This document shows, piece after piece, positions 52,073 to 59,748 of a stretch of 62,706 bases of DNA (the first letter of the stretch is position 1; each line of letters starts with the position of its first letter). The stretch is from the NCBI GenBank assembly GCA_963972425.1, contig CAXAUF010000011.1, positions 1 to 62,706 on the forward strand, in the 5' to 3' direction. The position numbers were made by a program, and so were the translations under genes. Origin of the DNA: Algorimicrobium sp002414705 (GTDB lineage: Bacteria > Bacteroidota > Bacteroidia > Flavobacteriales > Flavobacteriaceae). Below the pieces are notes generated by a model. That model worked only from the letters and a program-made list of their open reading frames with translations, was not told where the DNA came from and did not search any database.

Positions 52073-53485
52073 TTACTTTAATGTAGATGGGCAAACATAA
52101 TCTGTTACTGGAATACCTGCCGCTTTTATAGCTGAAAAACCACCGGCAACATCTACTAAATTATGAATACCTCGACTTTTTAATATGGATGCTGCAATTA
52201 CACTACGGTAACCACCTGCGCAATGCACGTAAAACGTATCGGTATTTGGAAATTCGCTTAAATAATCATTCAAGAAATCCAATGGTGTTAAATGTGCTTC
52301 GTTTATGTGAGCCGAAGTAAATTCGCCTTCTTTTCTCACATCAAAAACAGGAATATCGTCTTTTTCTAATCTGGTTTTAAATTCAGTTGCAGATATAGAC
52401 TCAATGGTATCAGTATCTTTTCCAGCATCTTTCCAAGCCTTAAAACCACCTTTTAAATACCCAATCGTATAATCAAAACCTACACGAGATAAACGGGTTA
52501 TTGTTTCTTCTTCTCTTCCTTCTGGAGCAACTAAAAGAATAGGCTGTTTAACATCTGCAATTAATGCACCAACCCAAGGAGCAAATCCACCATCAATTCC
52601 TATAAAGATGGAGCGAGGAATATGTCCTTTTACAAAATCGTTTTGATGACGAACATCTAAAATAACAGCTTCAGTTTCGTTAGCTGCTGCTTCAAAAGCA
52701 TCAGGAGATAACGCTTGTGTTCCGCGTTTTAAAACCACATCAATATCATCATATCCTTCTTTATTCATTTGAACATTTAGTGGAAAATATTGTGGTGGTG
52801 GCTGCAAACCATCAGTTACTTCTTTTACAAACTCTTCTTTAGTCATATTAGCACGTAAGGCGTAATTGGTTTTCTTTTGGTCGCCAATACTTCCTATAGT
52901 TTCTTTACTTAAGTTTTTACCACAAGCAGAACCTGCACCATGTGCTGGATAAACAATAACATCATCAGCCAAGGTCATGATTTTGGTTCGTAAACTATCA
53001 AATAAAATACCTGCTAATTCTTCTTGGGTCATACTAGCTGCTTTTTGCGCTAAATCTGGACGACCCACGTCTCCTAAAAACAAAGTGTCTCCACTAAAAA
53101 TAGCGTAATCTTTCCCGTTTTTATCTTTTAATAAGTATGTGGTACTTTCCATGGTATGTCCTGGTGTATGTAAAGCAGTAATAGTAATATCACCTAATTG
53201 GAACACTTGACCATCTGTAGCAATTATAGAATCGAAACCTGTTGATGCCGTTGGACCAAATACTATTTTAGCACCACTTTCTTTGGCTAAAGTTACGTGA
53301 CCACTCACAAAATCAGCATGAAAATGGGTTTCAAAAATATATTTAATTTTAGCGTTATCTTTTTCAGCACGCTCTAAATACGGTTTTACTTCTCGTAGTG
53401 GGTCAATTATAGCCACTTCGCCTTGACTTTCTATATAATATGCGCCTTGCGCTAAACATCCTGTATATATTTGTTCAATTTTCAT
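52073..53485 (-). CDS. Metallo-beta-lactamase-fold / double rhodanese protein (persulfide dioxygenase-like)
   Basis: A 470-residue cytoplasmic protein of three domains. The MBL domain (residues 1-240) has ETHFHADFVSGH (metal ligands His54, His56, Asp58) and the VYPAHGAGSACGK motif (about 175-187) of persulfide dioxygenase relatives. The first rhodanese domain (about 265-350) has no cysteine at the active-site loop (LLVAPEGREEE). The second (about 370-465) has the catalytic cysteine in YVHCAGGYRS. The likely reaction is oxidation of glutathione or other persulfides to sulfite, with sulfur transfer by the active rhodanese. An operator and -7 element precede it. Confidence 0.9.
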   Translation of the reverse strand: MKIEQIYTGCLAQGAYYIESQGEVAIIDPLREVKPYLERAEKDNAKIKYIFETHFHADFVSGHVTLAKESGAKIVFGPTASTGFDSIIATDGQVFQLGDITITALHTPGHTMESTTYLLKDKNGKDYAIFSGDTLFLGDVGRPDLAQKAASMTQEELAGILFDSLRTKIMTLADDVIVYPAHGAGSACGKNLSKETIGSIGDQKKTNYALRANMTKEEFVKEVTDGLQPPPQYFPLNVQMNKEGYDDIDVVLKRGTQALSPDAFEAAANETEAVILDVRHQNDFVKGHIPRSIFIGIDGGFAPWVGALIADVKQPILLVAPEGREEETITRLSRVGFDYTIGYLKGGFKAWKDAGKDTDTIESISATEFKTRLEKDDIPVFDVRKEGEFTSAHINEAHLTPLDFLNDYLSEFPNTDTFYVHCAGGYRSVIAASILKSRGIHNLVDVAGGFSAIKAAGIPVTDYVCPSTLK

Positions 53486-53508
53486 AATTCTTACTTTTAA
53501 ATACGATG

Positions 53509-53516
53509 CAAATTTA
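53509..53516 (-). promoter_or_regulatory. -7 element for the MBL-rhodanese gene
   Basis: On the minus strand TAAATTTG, exact TAnnTTTG match, 23 nt before the ATG and exactly 22 nt from operator 3. Confidence 0.65.
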
Positions 53517-53538
53517 CGAATTACTGTTGAAATTACCA

Positions 53539-53552
53539 GTAACTTTGGTTAC
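53539..53552 (-). promoter_or_regulatory. Crp/Fnr-type operator 3, upstream of the MBL-rhodanese gene
   Basis: GTAAC-TTTG-GTTAC, perfect half sites, 54 nt before the start codon and just beyond the TauE/SafE stop. Confidence 0.78.
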
Positions 53553-53553
53553 A

Positions 53554-54360
53554 CTAGGCTTTGACAAAAAATTCCATATAGAAAATAAATATAGCCATAA
53601 CGAAAATAAAATAACCAAACCCTTTTTTAAGTTTTTTACCATCAATAAAGTTTCCTAAAAAACTTCCTATAAAAATACCGACTAGCGATATAGCAGTAAA
53701 TGACAACAGAAATTGCCAATTAATAGTCATAGTTAAAGCATCACCCAAGAAAAATCCAGACAAGGCATTCATGGCAATAATAATTAATGAGGTTGCAACG
53801 GCAACTTTTATTTCCACACGCGCCAAAAGTACAAGAGCTGGAATAATTAAAAATCCGCCTCCTGCTCCTATCATTCCTGTTATTGCACCAATTAACAAAC
53901 CTTCAATTATAATAAGTGGATAATTATAAGAGACCAATTGCGTGTTTTCTGTTTCCTTTCGTTCTTGTAACATGGAAAAAGCCGCAGGAATCATTAAAAC
54001 CGAAAAAAGACCAAACATAACCATGCGTCTTGTAAATTCAAAATGGCCAACTGTAAAAAGTATTTCGGGAAGTGCAGGAATTACAAAATGCCTTATTAGT
54101 GTGATACCAATAATTGCTGGAACACCGAAAACAATGGCTGTACGCCAATCTACTAATCCTTTTTTATGTTGTTTTAAACCGCCAACTAGAGCACTAACAC
54201 CAACTATAAACAGGGAATATGCGGTAGCTACTTTTTCGTTTACTTGAAATAAATACGCTAAAACGGGAACGGCTAAAATAGACCCACCTCCTCCAATTAA
54301 TCCCAAAACCATACCAATTAGCAATGCGCTTAAATAACCTAAAATCTCTAATATATCCAT
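53554..54360 (-). CDS. TauE/SafE family sulfite exporter-like permease
   Basis: A 268-residue inner-membrane protein with seven or eight hydrophobic segments and two glycine-rich repeats, GLIGGGGSILAVPVL (about residues 20-34) and GMIGAGGGFLIIPAL (about 161-175). These are the TauE/SafE duplicated halves. Relatives export sulfite, sulfoacetate or other organosulfur anions. Beside a persulfide-dioxygenase-like enzyme, export of the sulfite product is the natural reading. An operator lies 55 nt upstream. Confidence 0.9.
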   Translation of the reverse strand: MDILEILGYLSALLIGMVLGLIGGGGSILAVPVLAYLFQVNEKVATAYSLFIVGVSALVGGLKQHKKGLVDWRTAIVFGVPAIIGITLIRHFVIPALPEILFTVGHFEFTRRMVMFGLFSVLMIPAAFSMLQERKETENTQLVSYNYPLIIIEGLLIGAITGMIGAGGGFLIIPALVLLARVEIKVAVATSLIIIAMNALSGFFLGDALTMTINWQFLLSFTAISLVGIFIGSFLGNFIDGKKLKKGFGYFIFVMAIFIFYMEFFVKA

Positions 54361-54384
54361 ATAATGGTTTTCAAAACATGACTG

Positions 54385-54392
54385 TAAAGGTA
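54385..54392 (-). promoter_or_regulatory. -7 element for the TauE/SafE gene
   Basis: On the minus strand TACCTTTA fits TAnnTTT(G/A), 24 nt before the ATG and exactly 22 nt from operator 4. Confidence 0.5.
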
Positions 54393-54414
54393 TGTTTTAA
54401 TTATAATTGGGATT

Positions 54415-54428
54415 GTAACTCTTGCTAC
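54415..54428 (-). promoter_or_regulatory. Crp/Fnr-type operator 4 (one mismatch), upstream of TauE/SafE
   Basis: GTAAC-TCTT-GCTAC; the second half site differs in one base. Position relative to the -7 element and start codon equals operators 2 and 3. It lies just after the regulator gene's stop region. Confidence 0.6.
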
Positions 54429-54436
54429 ATAACTGA

Positions 54437-55069
54437 TTAGTCATTTTTTAAGATAATATGATTTCTATGTAATTCCACCTTACCCATATTTTCCAATTTC
54501 TTCAATAAACGTGAAATAACAACTCGCGATGTATGCAACTCATAAGCTATGTCTTGATGCGTACTGTAAATAATATGATCTTCAGACACACGTGCTTTTT
54601 CATTCAGATATTTTAACAAACGTGCATCCATTTTTAGAAATGCTATGCTATCTATAGTGTCTAACATTTCATTTAAGCGACTATGGTAACTTTCAAATAC
54701 AAAATTTCTCCAACTTTTATATTTGGCAGACCATTCTTCCATTTTCTCAATAGGAATCATAATCAATTTCGCATCGGTTTCTGCAATGGCACGAATTTCA
54801 CTCTTGGTACGACCCAAACAACAGGTAAGTGTCATAGCACATGTATCTCCTTTTTCTAGAAAATAAAGCAACAATTCATCACCATCATCATCCTGTCTTA
54901 AAATTTTTATCGCTCCTGTGAGAAGTAATGGCATGGATTTAACATAAGATCCTATTTCAATAAGTACATCACCTTCTTGGACTTCTTTTAAAACGCCTAC
55001 TTGGCTAATTTCGGCAAGCAATTCTTTTTCAAAAAAATGATCGTAATTATCTGCTAATTCTTGCATCAT
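54437..55069 (-). CDS. Crp/Fnr family transcriptional regulator
   Basis: A 210-residue regulator: cyclic-nucleotide-binding-like beta roll (about residues 15-120), dimer helix (about 125-150) and a winged helix-turn-helix (about 160-210). The recognition helix reads TSRVVISRLLKKLE; compared with ETISRLL of Fnr the glutamate is replaced by valine, so the half site should differ from TTGAT. There is no Fnr-type N-terminal cysteine cluster, but Cys77, Cys83 and Cys84 (DTCAMTLTCCLGR) lie where Crp proteins bind cyclic AMP. It is adjacent to the GTAAC-N4-GTTAC genes and divergent from the arsenosugar cluster. The ligand is unknown; a sulfur or arsenic signal is an inference. Confidence 0.93.
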   Translation of the reverse strand: MMQELADNYDHFFEKELLAEISQVGVLKEVQEGDVLIEIGSYVKSMPLLLTGAIKILRQDDDGDELLLYFLEKGDTCAMTLTCCLGRTKSEIRAIAETDAKLIMIPIEKMEEWSAKYKSWRNFVFESYHSRLNEMLDTIDSIAFLKMDARLLKYLNEKARVSEDHIIYSTHQDIAYELHTSRVVISRLLKKLENMGKVELHRNHIILKND

Positions 55070-55221
55070 ATAATAAAATTTACTTCACGCAATATAACCA
55101 TTTTTACATTCTTTATGAACTTGAAAATTACACGTTCTTTTTATGTAAACTTTAATATATTTCTACGACTTAAACTTGTATATTTCAAAATTATGCAACC
55201 ATTTATATAAAAAATATCATC

Positions 55222-55557
55222 ATGCAAAAAACCTATTACGATCCAGCAGACTTGAAAAAATTTGGTAAAATTTCCGAATGGAATGAAGAATTAGGTGCCA
55301 AATTTTTCGATTATTACGGGAAAGTTTTTGAAGAAGGCGCTTTATCCGAACGCGAAAAATCGCTTATTGCACTCGCGGTATCGCACACTATTCAATGTCC
55401 ATACTGCATTGACGCATATACAGGAGATGGGCTTCAACGTGGTATAACTAAAGAGGAAATGATGGAAGCTTTACATGTTGCAGCTGCTATTAGAGGTGGT
55501 GCTAGTTTGGTTCATGGCGTGCAAATGATGAATAAAGTGAACAAACTTGATATGTAA
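55222..55557 (+). CDS. Arsenosugar-cluster peroxidase-like protein (AhpD/CMD fold)
   Basis: A 111-residue protein of the carboxymuconolactone decarboxylase/AhpD fold, with the redox pair in HTIQCPYCIDAYTGDGLQRG (CxxC at about residues 56-59) and the following conserved histidine and glutamate helix. It is the form annotated as arsenosugar biosynthesis-associated peroxidase-like protein because it travels with ArsS. Its exact reaction is not established. First gene of the plus-strand arsenic run, 44 nt before arsS. Confidence 0.9.
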   Translation: MQKTYYDPADLKKFGKISEWNEELGAKFFDYYGKVFEEGALSEREKSLIALAVSHTIQCPYCIDAYTGDGLQRGITKEEMMEALHVAAAIRGGASLVHGVQMMNKVNKLDM

Positions 55558-55594
55558 TTTAAACTGTTCCTGTTTTAAAACAAGAACTTTAAAC
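55557..55594. repeat. Long imperfect inverted repeat between the peroxidase-like gene and arsS
   Basis: The core GTTCCTGTTTT / AAAACAAGAAC has 11-base arms with no spacer and one mismatch. TTTAAA outside both arms extends it, with two unpaired bases on the left. No T run follows on the plus strand; it may be an mRNA processing element or weak attenuator. Confidence 0.5.
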
Positions 55595-55601
55595 CTAATC
55601 C

Positions 55602-56657
55602 ATGATTAAATCCTTAAAGCAACAAAAAAACGCATTAGCAGATAGTAAACGTCAATTGGAGATTCTTTCTAATGGGATTTTTAAATCTGGTGAGTTACCA
55701 ACTTTTAAAGACAAGATAGCCCAAAGTAATCAGTTTCCTTTACAAGCAAAAAAACTAGAAATACTACAAATAAATGTTGGTTATATGTGTAACCAAGTTT
55801 GTACACATTGCCATGTAGATGCTGGTCCAGATCGTAAGGAAATTATGACCAAAGAAACCATGCTGCAATGTTTAGAAGTTATAAAAAATACGGAAGCGCA
55901 TACGTTGGATTTAACAGGAGGTGCACCAGAAATGAACCCAAATTTCCGGTGGTTTGTTGAGGAAGCAGCCAAAGCTGGCGTTAAAGATTTTATTGTGCGA
56001 TCCAATTTAACCATTATTAGAGCCAATAAAAAATACTACGATTTACCAGATTTTTTTAAAAAACACAACGTACACGTTGTAAGCTCCATGCCACATTGGA
56101 CACAAGGAAAAACAGACAAGCAACGTGGTGATGGTGTTTTTTCTAAATCCATAAAAGCCTTACAAGAATTAAATACTGTTGGCTATGGTATGCCAGGAAG
56201 TAATTTACGTTTGGATTTGGTTTACAATCCATCAGGCGCCTTTTTACCTGGTAATCAAGCAGCCATGGAAAAAGATTTTAAAAAAGCACTTTTAGAAGAT
56301 TTCAATATTCAATTTCATAATTTATTTGCCATTACCAATTTGCCTATTTCTAGGTTCTTGGATTATTTAATTGCTTCAGAAAATTACGAAGATTACATGT
56401 ATAGTTTGGTAGAAGCTTACAATCCTTCAGCTGTTAAAAACGTTATGTGTACGAATACACTTTCCGTAAGTTGGGACGGTTTTTTATATGATTGTGATTT
56501 TAACCAAATGTTGAATTTACCTGTTAATAGCTCTGTTAAGCATATTTCAGATTATAATGAAGATTTATTGGAAGGTAGAAACATTGTTATTTCTCAACAT
56601 TGTTATGGCTGTACAGCTGGAGCAGGTAGTAGTTGTCAAGGAAGTGTGGTAGATTAA
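55602..56657 (+). CDS. arsS: Arsenosugar biosynthesis radical SAM protein ArsS
   Basis: Radical SAM enzyme that transfers the 5'-deoxyadenosyl group of SAM to dimethylarsenic, giving the precursor of arsenosugars. The [4Fe-4S] motif is CNQVCTHCH (Cys63, Cys67, Cys70). DLTGGAPEMNPNFRWF follows (about residues 106-121) and GYGMPGSNLRLDLVYNP near 197. The C-terminal tail carries CYGCTAGAGSSC (Cys334, Cys337, Cys345); some homologues have selenocysteine in this tail, here all are TGT cysteine codons. 351 residues. Confidence 0.95.
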   Translation: MIKSLKQQKNALADSKRQLEILSNGIFKSGELPTFKDKIAQSNQFPLQAKKLEILQINVGYMCNQVCTHCHVDAGPDRKEIMTKETMLQCLEVIKNTEAHTLDLTGGAPEMNPNFRWFVEEAAKAGVKDFIVRSNLTIIRANKKYYDLPDFFKKHNVHVVSSMPHWTQGKTDKQRGDGVFSKSIKALQELNTVGYGMPGSNLRLDLVYNPSGAFLPGNQAAMEKDFKKALLEDFNIQFHNLFAITNLPISRFLDYLIASENYEDYMYSLVEAYNPSAVKNVMCTNTLSVSWDGFLYDCDFNQMLNLPVNSSVKHISDYNEDLLEGRNIVISQHCYGCTAGAGSSCQGSVVD

Positions 56658-56669
56658 AAAACTTTATAT

Positions 56670-57176
56670 ATGTTTAAAAGTTTAACTTTTTTATTGGTGT
56701 TTTTTTCGGTTATTCAAGTCAGTTTGGCTCAAGATTCTTTGTCCCAATTATTAAAACGCTATAACAAAAACGATATCCCTTATATGTCTGTTCAAGAACT
56801 GGCCATGCCGAAAACAAATTATAAAATTTTAGATGCACGCGAACCTAATGAATATATAGTTAGTCATATTGAAAACGCCACATACGTAGGTTATAATCAG
56901 TTTCATTTAGAAACGGTTTTAAATGAAATTCCACAGAAAACGGATACCATTGTAGTGTATTGTTCTTTAGGTATTCGCTCTGAAACTATTTCCAGAAGAC
57001 TAAAAAACGAAGGCTATACTGCTGTTTACAATTTATATGGTGGGATTTTTGAATGGAAAAACAATAACTTTCCAGTTTACAATAAGAATAATAAAGAAAC
57101 AGATAGTATTCATGCATTTTCTGAATTATGGGGAAAATGGTTGAAAAACGGTGAAAAAGTATACAATTTAGAATAA
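56670..57176 (+). CDS. Exported rhodanese-like protein of the arsenosugar cluster
   Basis: A 168-residue protein with a signal peptide (MFKSLTFLLVFFSVIQVSLAQ) and one rhodanese domain: ILDAREPNEYIVSHIENATYV (about residues 52-72), with the catalytic cysteine in VVYCSLGIRSETISRR (about residue 94). Signal peptide predicts the periplasm. It lies 12 nt after arsS. A rhodanese may handle thio-arsenic species or be a remnant of the adjacent sulfur theme; both are inference. Confidence 0.9.
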   Translation: MFKSLTFLLVFFSVIQVSLAQDSLSQLLKRYNKNDIPYMSVQELAMPKTNYKILDAREPNEYIVSHIENATYVGYNQFHLETVLNEIPQKTDTIVVYCSLGIRSETISRRLKNEGYTAVYNLYGGIFEWKNNNFPVYNKNNKETDSIHAFSELWGKWLKNGEKVYNLE

Positions 57177-57183
57177 AATATTC

Positions 57184-57861
57184 ATGGGAATTTTATCAAA
57201 TAACAACACCAATAGCGACCAAGATCAGGTTGCTAATTTCTATTTCCCAACATCTAAAAACGCCTTAATTATTTTTACAAGAAATCCTAAATTAGGAACA
57301 TGTAAAACCCGATTAGCAAAAACTATTGGTGACGATGCGACTTTAGAAATTTATAAACATCTTTTAAAACATACAGCCGAAACAGCTAAAAAAATATCAG
57401 CAGATCGGTTTGTGTTTTATTCTGAAGCCATTGAAAAAGAAGATCTTTGGAATCCAGATTTTTTTAAGAAAAAACTTCAAGAAGGTACTGATTTGGGTGA
57501 ACGTATGGAAAATGCTTTTTCAGAATTATTTCAACTAGGTTATGAAAAAGTCGTCATAATTGGAAGCGATTTATTAGATTTAAATGCCGAAGTTATTTCC
57601 GAAGGATTTCAAAAATTAAACCAATATAATTACGTTTTAGGACCAGCTGAAGATGGTGGTTATTATCTTTTTGGCATGAAACAATTACATCCAAAAATAT
57701 TTAAAAATAAAGATTGGGGAACGGAATCCGTTTTACACGACACGCTTAAAGACCTTGAAAATAGTAATTTTTATTTATTAGAAACCTTAAATGATATTGA
57801 TACCTTTGAAGATATTGAAGGTATTGAATCTCTCAAAAAATACTACATAAAATATGATTAA
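57184..57861 (+). CDS. TIGR04282 family arsenosugar biosynthesis transferase
   Basis: A 225-residue cytoplasmic nucleotide-sugar-type transferase (family formerly named rSAM/selenodomain-associated transferase 1). Landmarks: FTRNPKLGTCKTRLAKTIGD (about residues 30-49), VIIGSDLLDLN (about 124-134), LGPAEDGGYYLFGM (about 153-166) and the C-terminal NDIDTFEDI. Its exact acceptor and donor are not established; it is thought to act on the arsenosugar backbone. It overlaps the phosphorylase gene by 8 nt. Confidence 0.9.
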   Translation: MGILSNNNTNSDQDQVANFYFPTSKNALIIFTRNPKLGTCKTRLAKTIGDDATLEIYKHLLKHTAETAKKISADRFVFYSEAIEKEDLWNPDFFKKKLQEGTDLGERMENAFSELFQLGYEKVVIIGSDLLDLNAEVISEGFQKLNQYNYVLGPAEDGGYYLFGMKQLHPKIFKNKDWGTESVLHDTLKDLENSNFYLLETLNDIDTFEDIEGIESLKKYYIKYD

Positions 57862-58666
57862 ATATATCACAGAAACTACAGAATATTTACAAAGCAAAGG
57901 TTTTGAAAACCCTGAAATAGGTATTATTCTAGGAACAGGATTAGGAAAACTAATTGATGATATTGATATTATTGCCGAAGTCAGTTATAACCATATTCCT
58001 AATTTCCCAACGGCAACAGTTGAATTCCATAAAGGCAAACTGATTTACGGTATGCTTTCTGGAAAAAAAGTAGTGGTTATGCAAGGACGCTTTCATATTT
58101 ACGAAGGCTATTCGCTACAAGATGTAACATATCCTGTTCGTATAATGAAACAATTAGGAATTAAAACCTTGCTGGTATCTAATGCATCTGGCGCTATTAA
58201 TCTAGAATTTAAAAAAGGGGAATTAATGCTAATTGACGATCATATTAATCTGCAAGGTGGTTCGCCTTTAGCATTTAGAGGTGTTGAACAATTGGGTGAA
58301 CGCTTTACTGATATGAGTGCACCTTATAACGCTGATATTAATACTAAATTCGAACAAATTGCTAAAGACAAAGGCATTACGCTCCACAAAGGTGTTTATG
58401 CCAGTGTGGTTGGCCCACAATTGGAAACACGAGCAGAATACAGAATGCTTAAAATTATAGGCGCAGATGCTGTTGGCATGAGTACCGTTCCAGAAATTAT
58501 AGTTGCCAATCATTTAAATTTAAAAGTGGCTGCTGTGTCAGTTTTAACAGATGAATGCGACCCAAGTAATCTAAAACCTGTTGATATTTCTGAAATTATA
58601 GACATGGCAGGAAAAGCGGAACCACAAATGATTACGCTATTTAAAGAATTAATAAAAAGTTTATAG
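57854..58666 (+). CDS. Purine nucleoside phosphorylase
   Basis: A 270-residue PNP of the trimeric class. Phosphate and base sites: GIILGTGLGKL (about residues 23-33), the VVMQGRFHIYEGY segment (about 76-88), VSNASGAIN (about 109-117), GPQLETRAEYRM (about 189-200) and the NP-like GMSTVPEI (about 209). General role is purine nucleoside cleavage. Placed inside the arsenosugar cluster and overlapping its transferase by 8 nt, it probably removes adenine from the 5'-deoxyadenosyl arsenical made by ArsS; this substrate is inference. Confidence 0.93.
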   Translation: MIKYITETTEYLQSKGFENPEIGIILGTGLGKLIDDIDIIAEVSYNHIPNFPTATVEFHKGKLIYGMLSGKKVVVMQGRFHIYEGYSLQDVTYPVRIMKQLGIKTLLVSNASGAINLEFKKGELMLIDDHINLQGGSPLAFRGVEQLGERFTDMSAPYNADINTKFEQIAKDKGITLHKGVYASVVGPQLETRAEYRMLKIIGADAVGMSTVPEIIVANHLNLKVAAVSVLTDECDPSNLKPVDISEIIDMAGKAEPQMITLFKELIKSL

Positions 58667-58729
58667 TAAATAATATTTCAGAAATCTACAGTAACTGAAC
58701 ACTAATTACCCAATACAAATCACTATAAT

Positions 58730-59701
58730 ATGAGCAATTATTTAGATACCACACACGACGTTTATAAAGAAGCAGCACTAACACCAGATGTTGGCCTATG
58801 TTGCACTACTAATCCTATATGGGAATTACCTGGTTTAAAAATTCCTAAAATTATGCAGGAAATGAACTATGGCTGTGGCTCTACGGTTCATGCACGCGAC
58901 TTAACAAACAACCCAAAAATGCTTTATGTTGGTGTTGGAGGTGGTATGGAGTTGTTACAATTTTCGTATTTCAACCGCGAAAAAAATGGTGTTATTGGTA
59001 TTGATGTAGTCGATGAAATGTTAGAAGCATCTCGGAAAAACTTCATAGAAGCTGAAGCGCAAAACCCGTGGTTTAAAAGTGAATTTGTAGATCTTAAAAA
59101 AGGGGATGCCTTAAATCTTCCTGTTCTGGATAATAGTATAGATGTGGCTGCTCAAAATTGTTTGTTCAACATTTTTAAAACAGACGATTTAAAAAAAGCC
59201 ATTGCCGAAATGTATCGCGTGCTCAAACCACACGGAAAATTAGTCATGAGCGATCCAACCTGCGAGCAGCCTATGAATGATACCCTTCGTAACGATGATA
59301 GATTGCGTGCACTGTGTTTAAGCGGAAGTTTACCCATTGCTGAATATGTAAAAATGTTGACAGATGCTGGTTTTGGAACCATTGAAATTCGCGCTAGAAA
59401 ACCGTATCGCATTTTAGATCCAAACCATTATCCAACAGATGAATTGATTTATATAGAATCCATTGAAGTGGCAGCCATAAAAGACCCAATGCCAACCGAT
59501 GGTCCGTGTATTTTTACAGGAAAAGCAGCTATTTATTATGGTGACCAAGATTATTTTGATGATAAGGCTGGGCATGTTTTGGTGCAAAATCAACCATTAG
59601 CTATTTGTGATAAAACGGCTGGCGATTTAGCAAAATTAAACCGAAACGATATTTATATCAGTGAATCTACGTTTCATTATGATGGTGGTGGTTGCTGTTA
59701 G
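58730..59701 (+). CDS. arsM: Arsenite methyltransferase ArsM, arsenosugar type
   Basis: SAM-dependent methyltransferase adding methyl groups to trivalent arsenic. N-terminal cysteine pair Cys24-Cys25 (VGLCCTTNPIW), Cys49 in NYGCGSTVHARDL, SAM loop LYVGVGGGMELLQF (about residues 64-77) and C-terminal GGGCC pair are the arsenosugar-type features. Length 323. The gap to the PNP gene is 63 nt. It supplies mono- and dimethylarsenite to ArsS. Confidence 0.95.
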   Translation: MSNYLDTTHDVYKEAALTPDVGLCCTTNPIWELPGLKIPKIMQEMNYGCGSTVHARDLTNNPKMLYVGVGGGMELLQFSYFNREKNGVIGIDVVDEMLEASRKNFIEAEAQNPWFKSEFVDLKKGDALNLPVLDNSIDVAAQNCLFNIFKTDDLKKAIAEMYRVLKPHGKLVMSDPTCEQPMNDTLRNDDRLRALCLSGSLPIAEYVKMLTDAGFGTIEIRARKPYRILDPNHYPTDELIYIESIEVAAIKDPMPTDGPCIFTGKAAIYYGDQDYFDDKAGHVLVQNQPLAICDKTAGDLAKLNRNDIYISESTFHYDGGGCC

Positions 59702-59748
59702 ATAGTTTTAGTATAACTAGTCTAGAACCCTTTTTAAAATCAATTTTT

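Noticed and set aside
55070..55221. Search for the GTAAC-N4-GTTAC operator between the regulator and the arsenosugar cluster
   Set aside because: No match with both half sites; only A/T-rich sequence and a weak TATATTTC box at 55179-55186.
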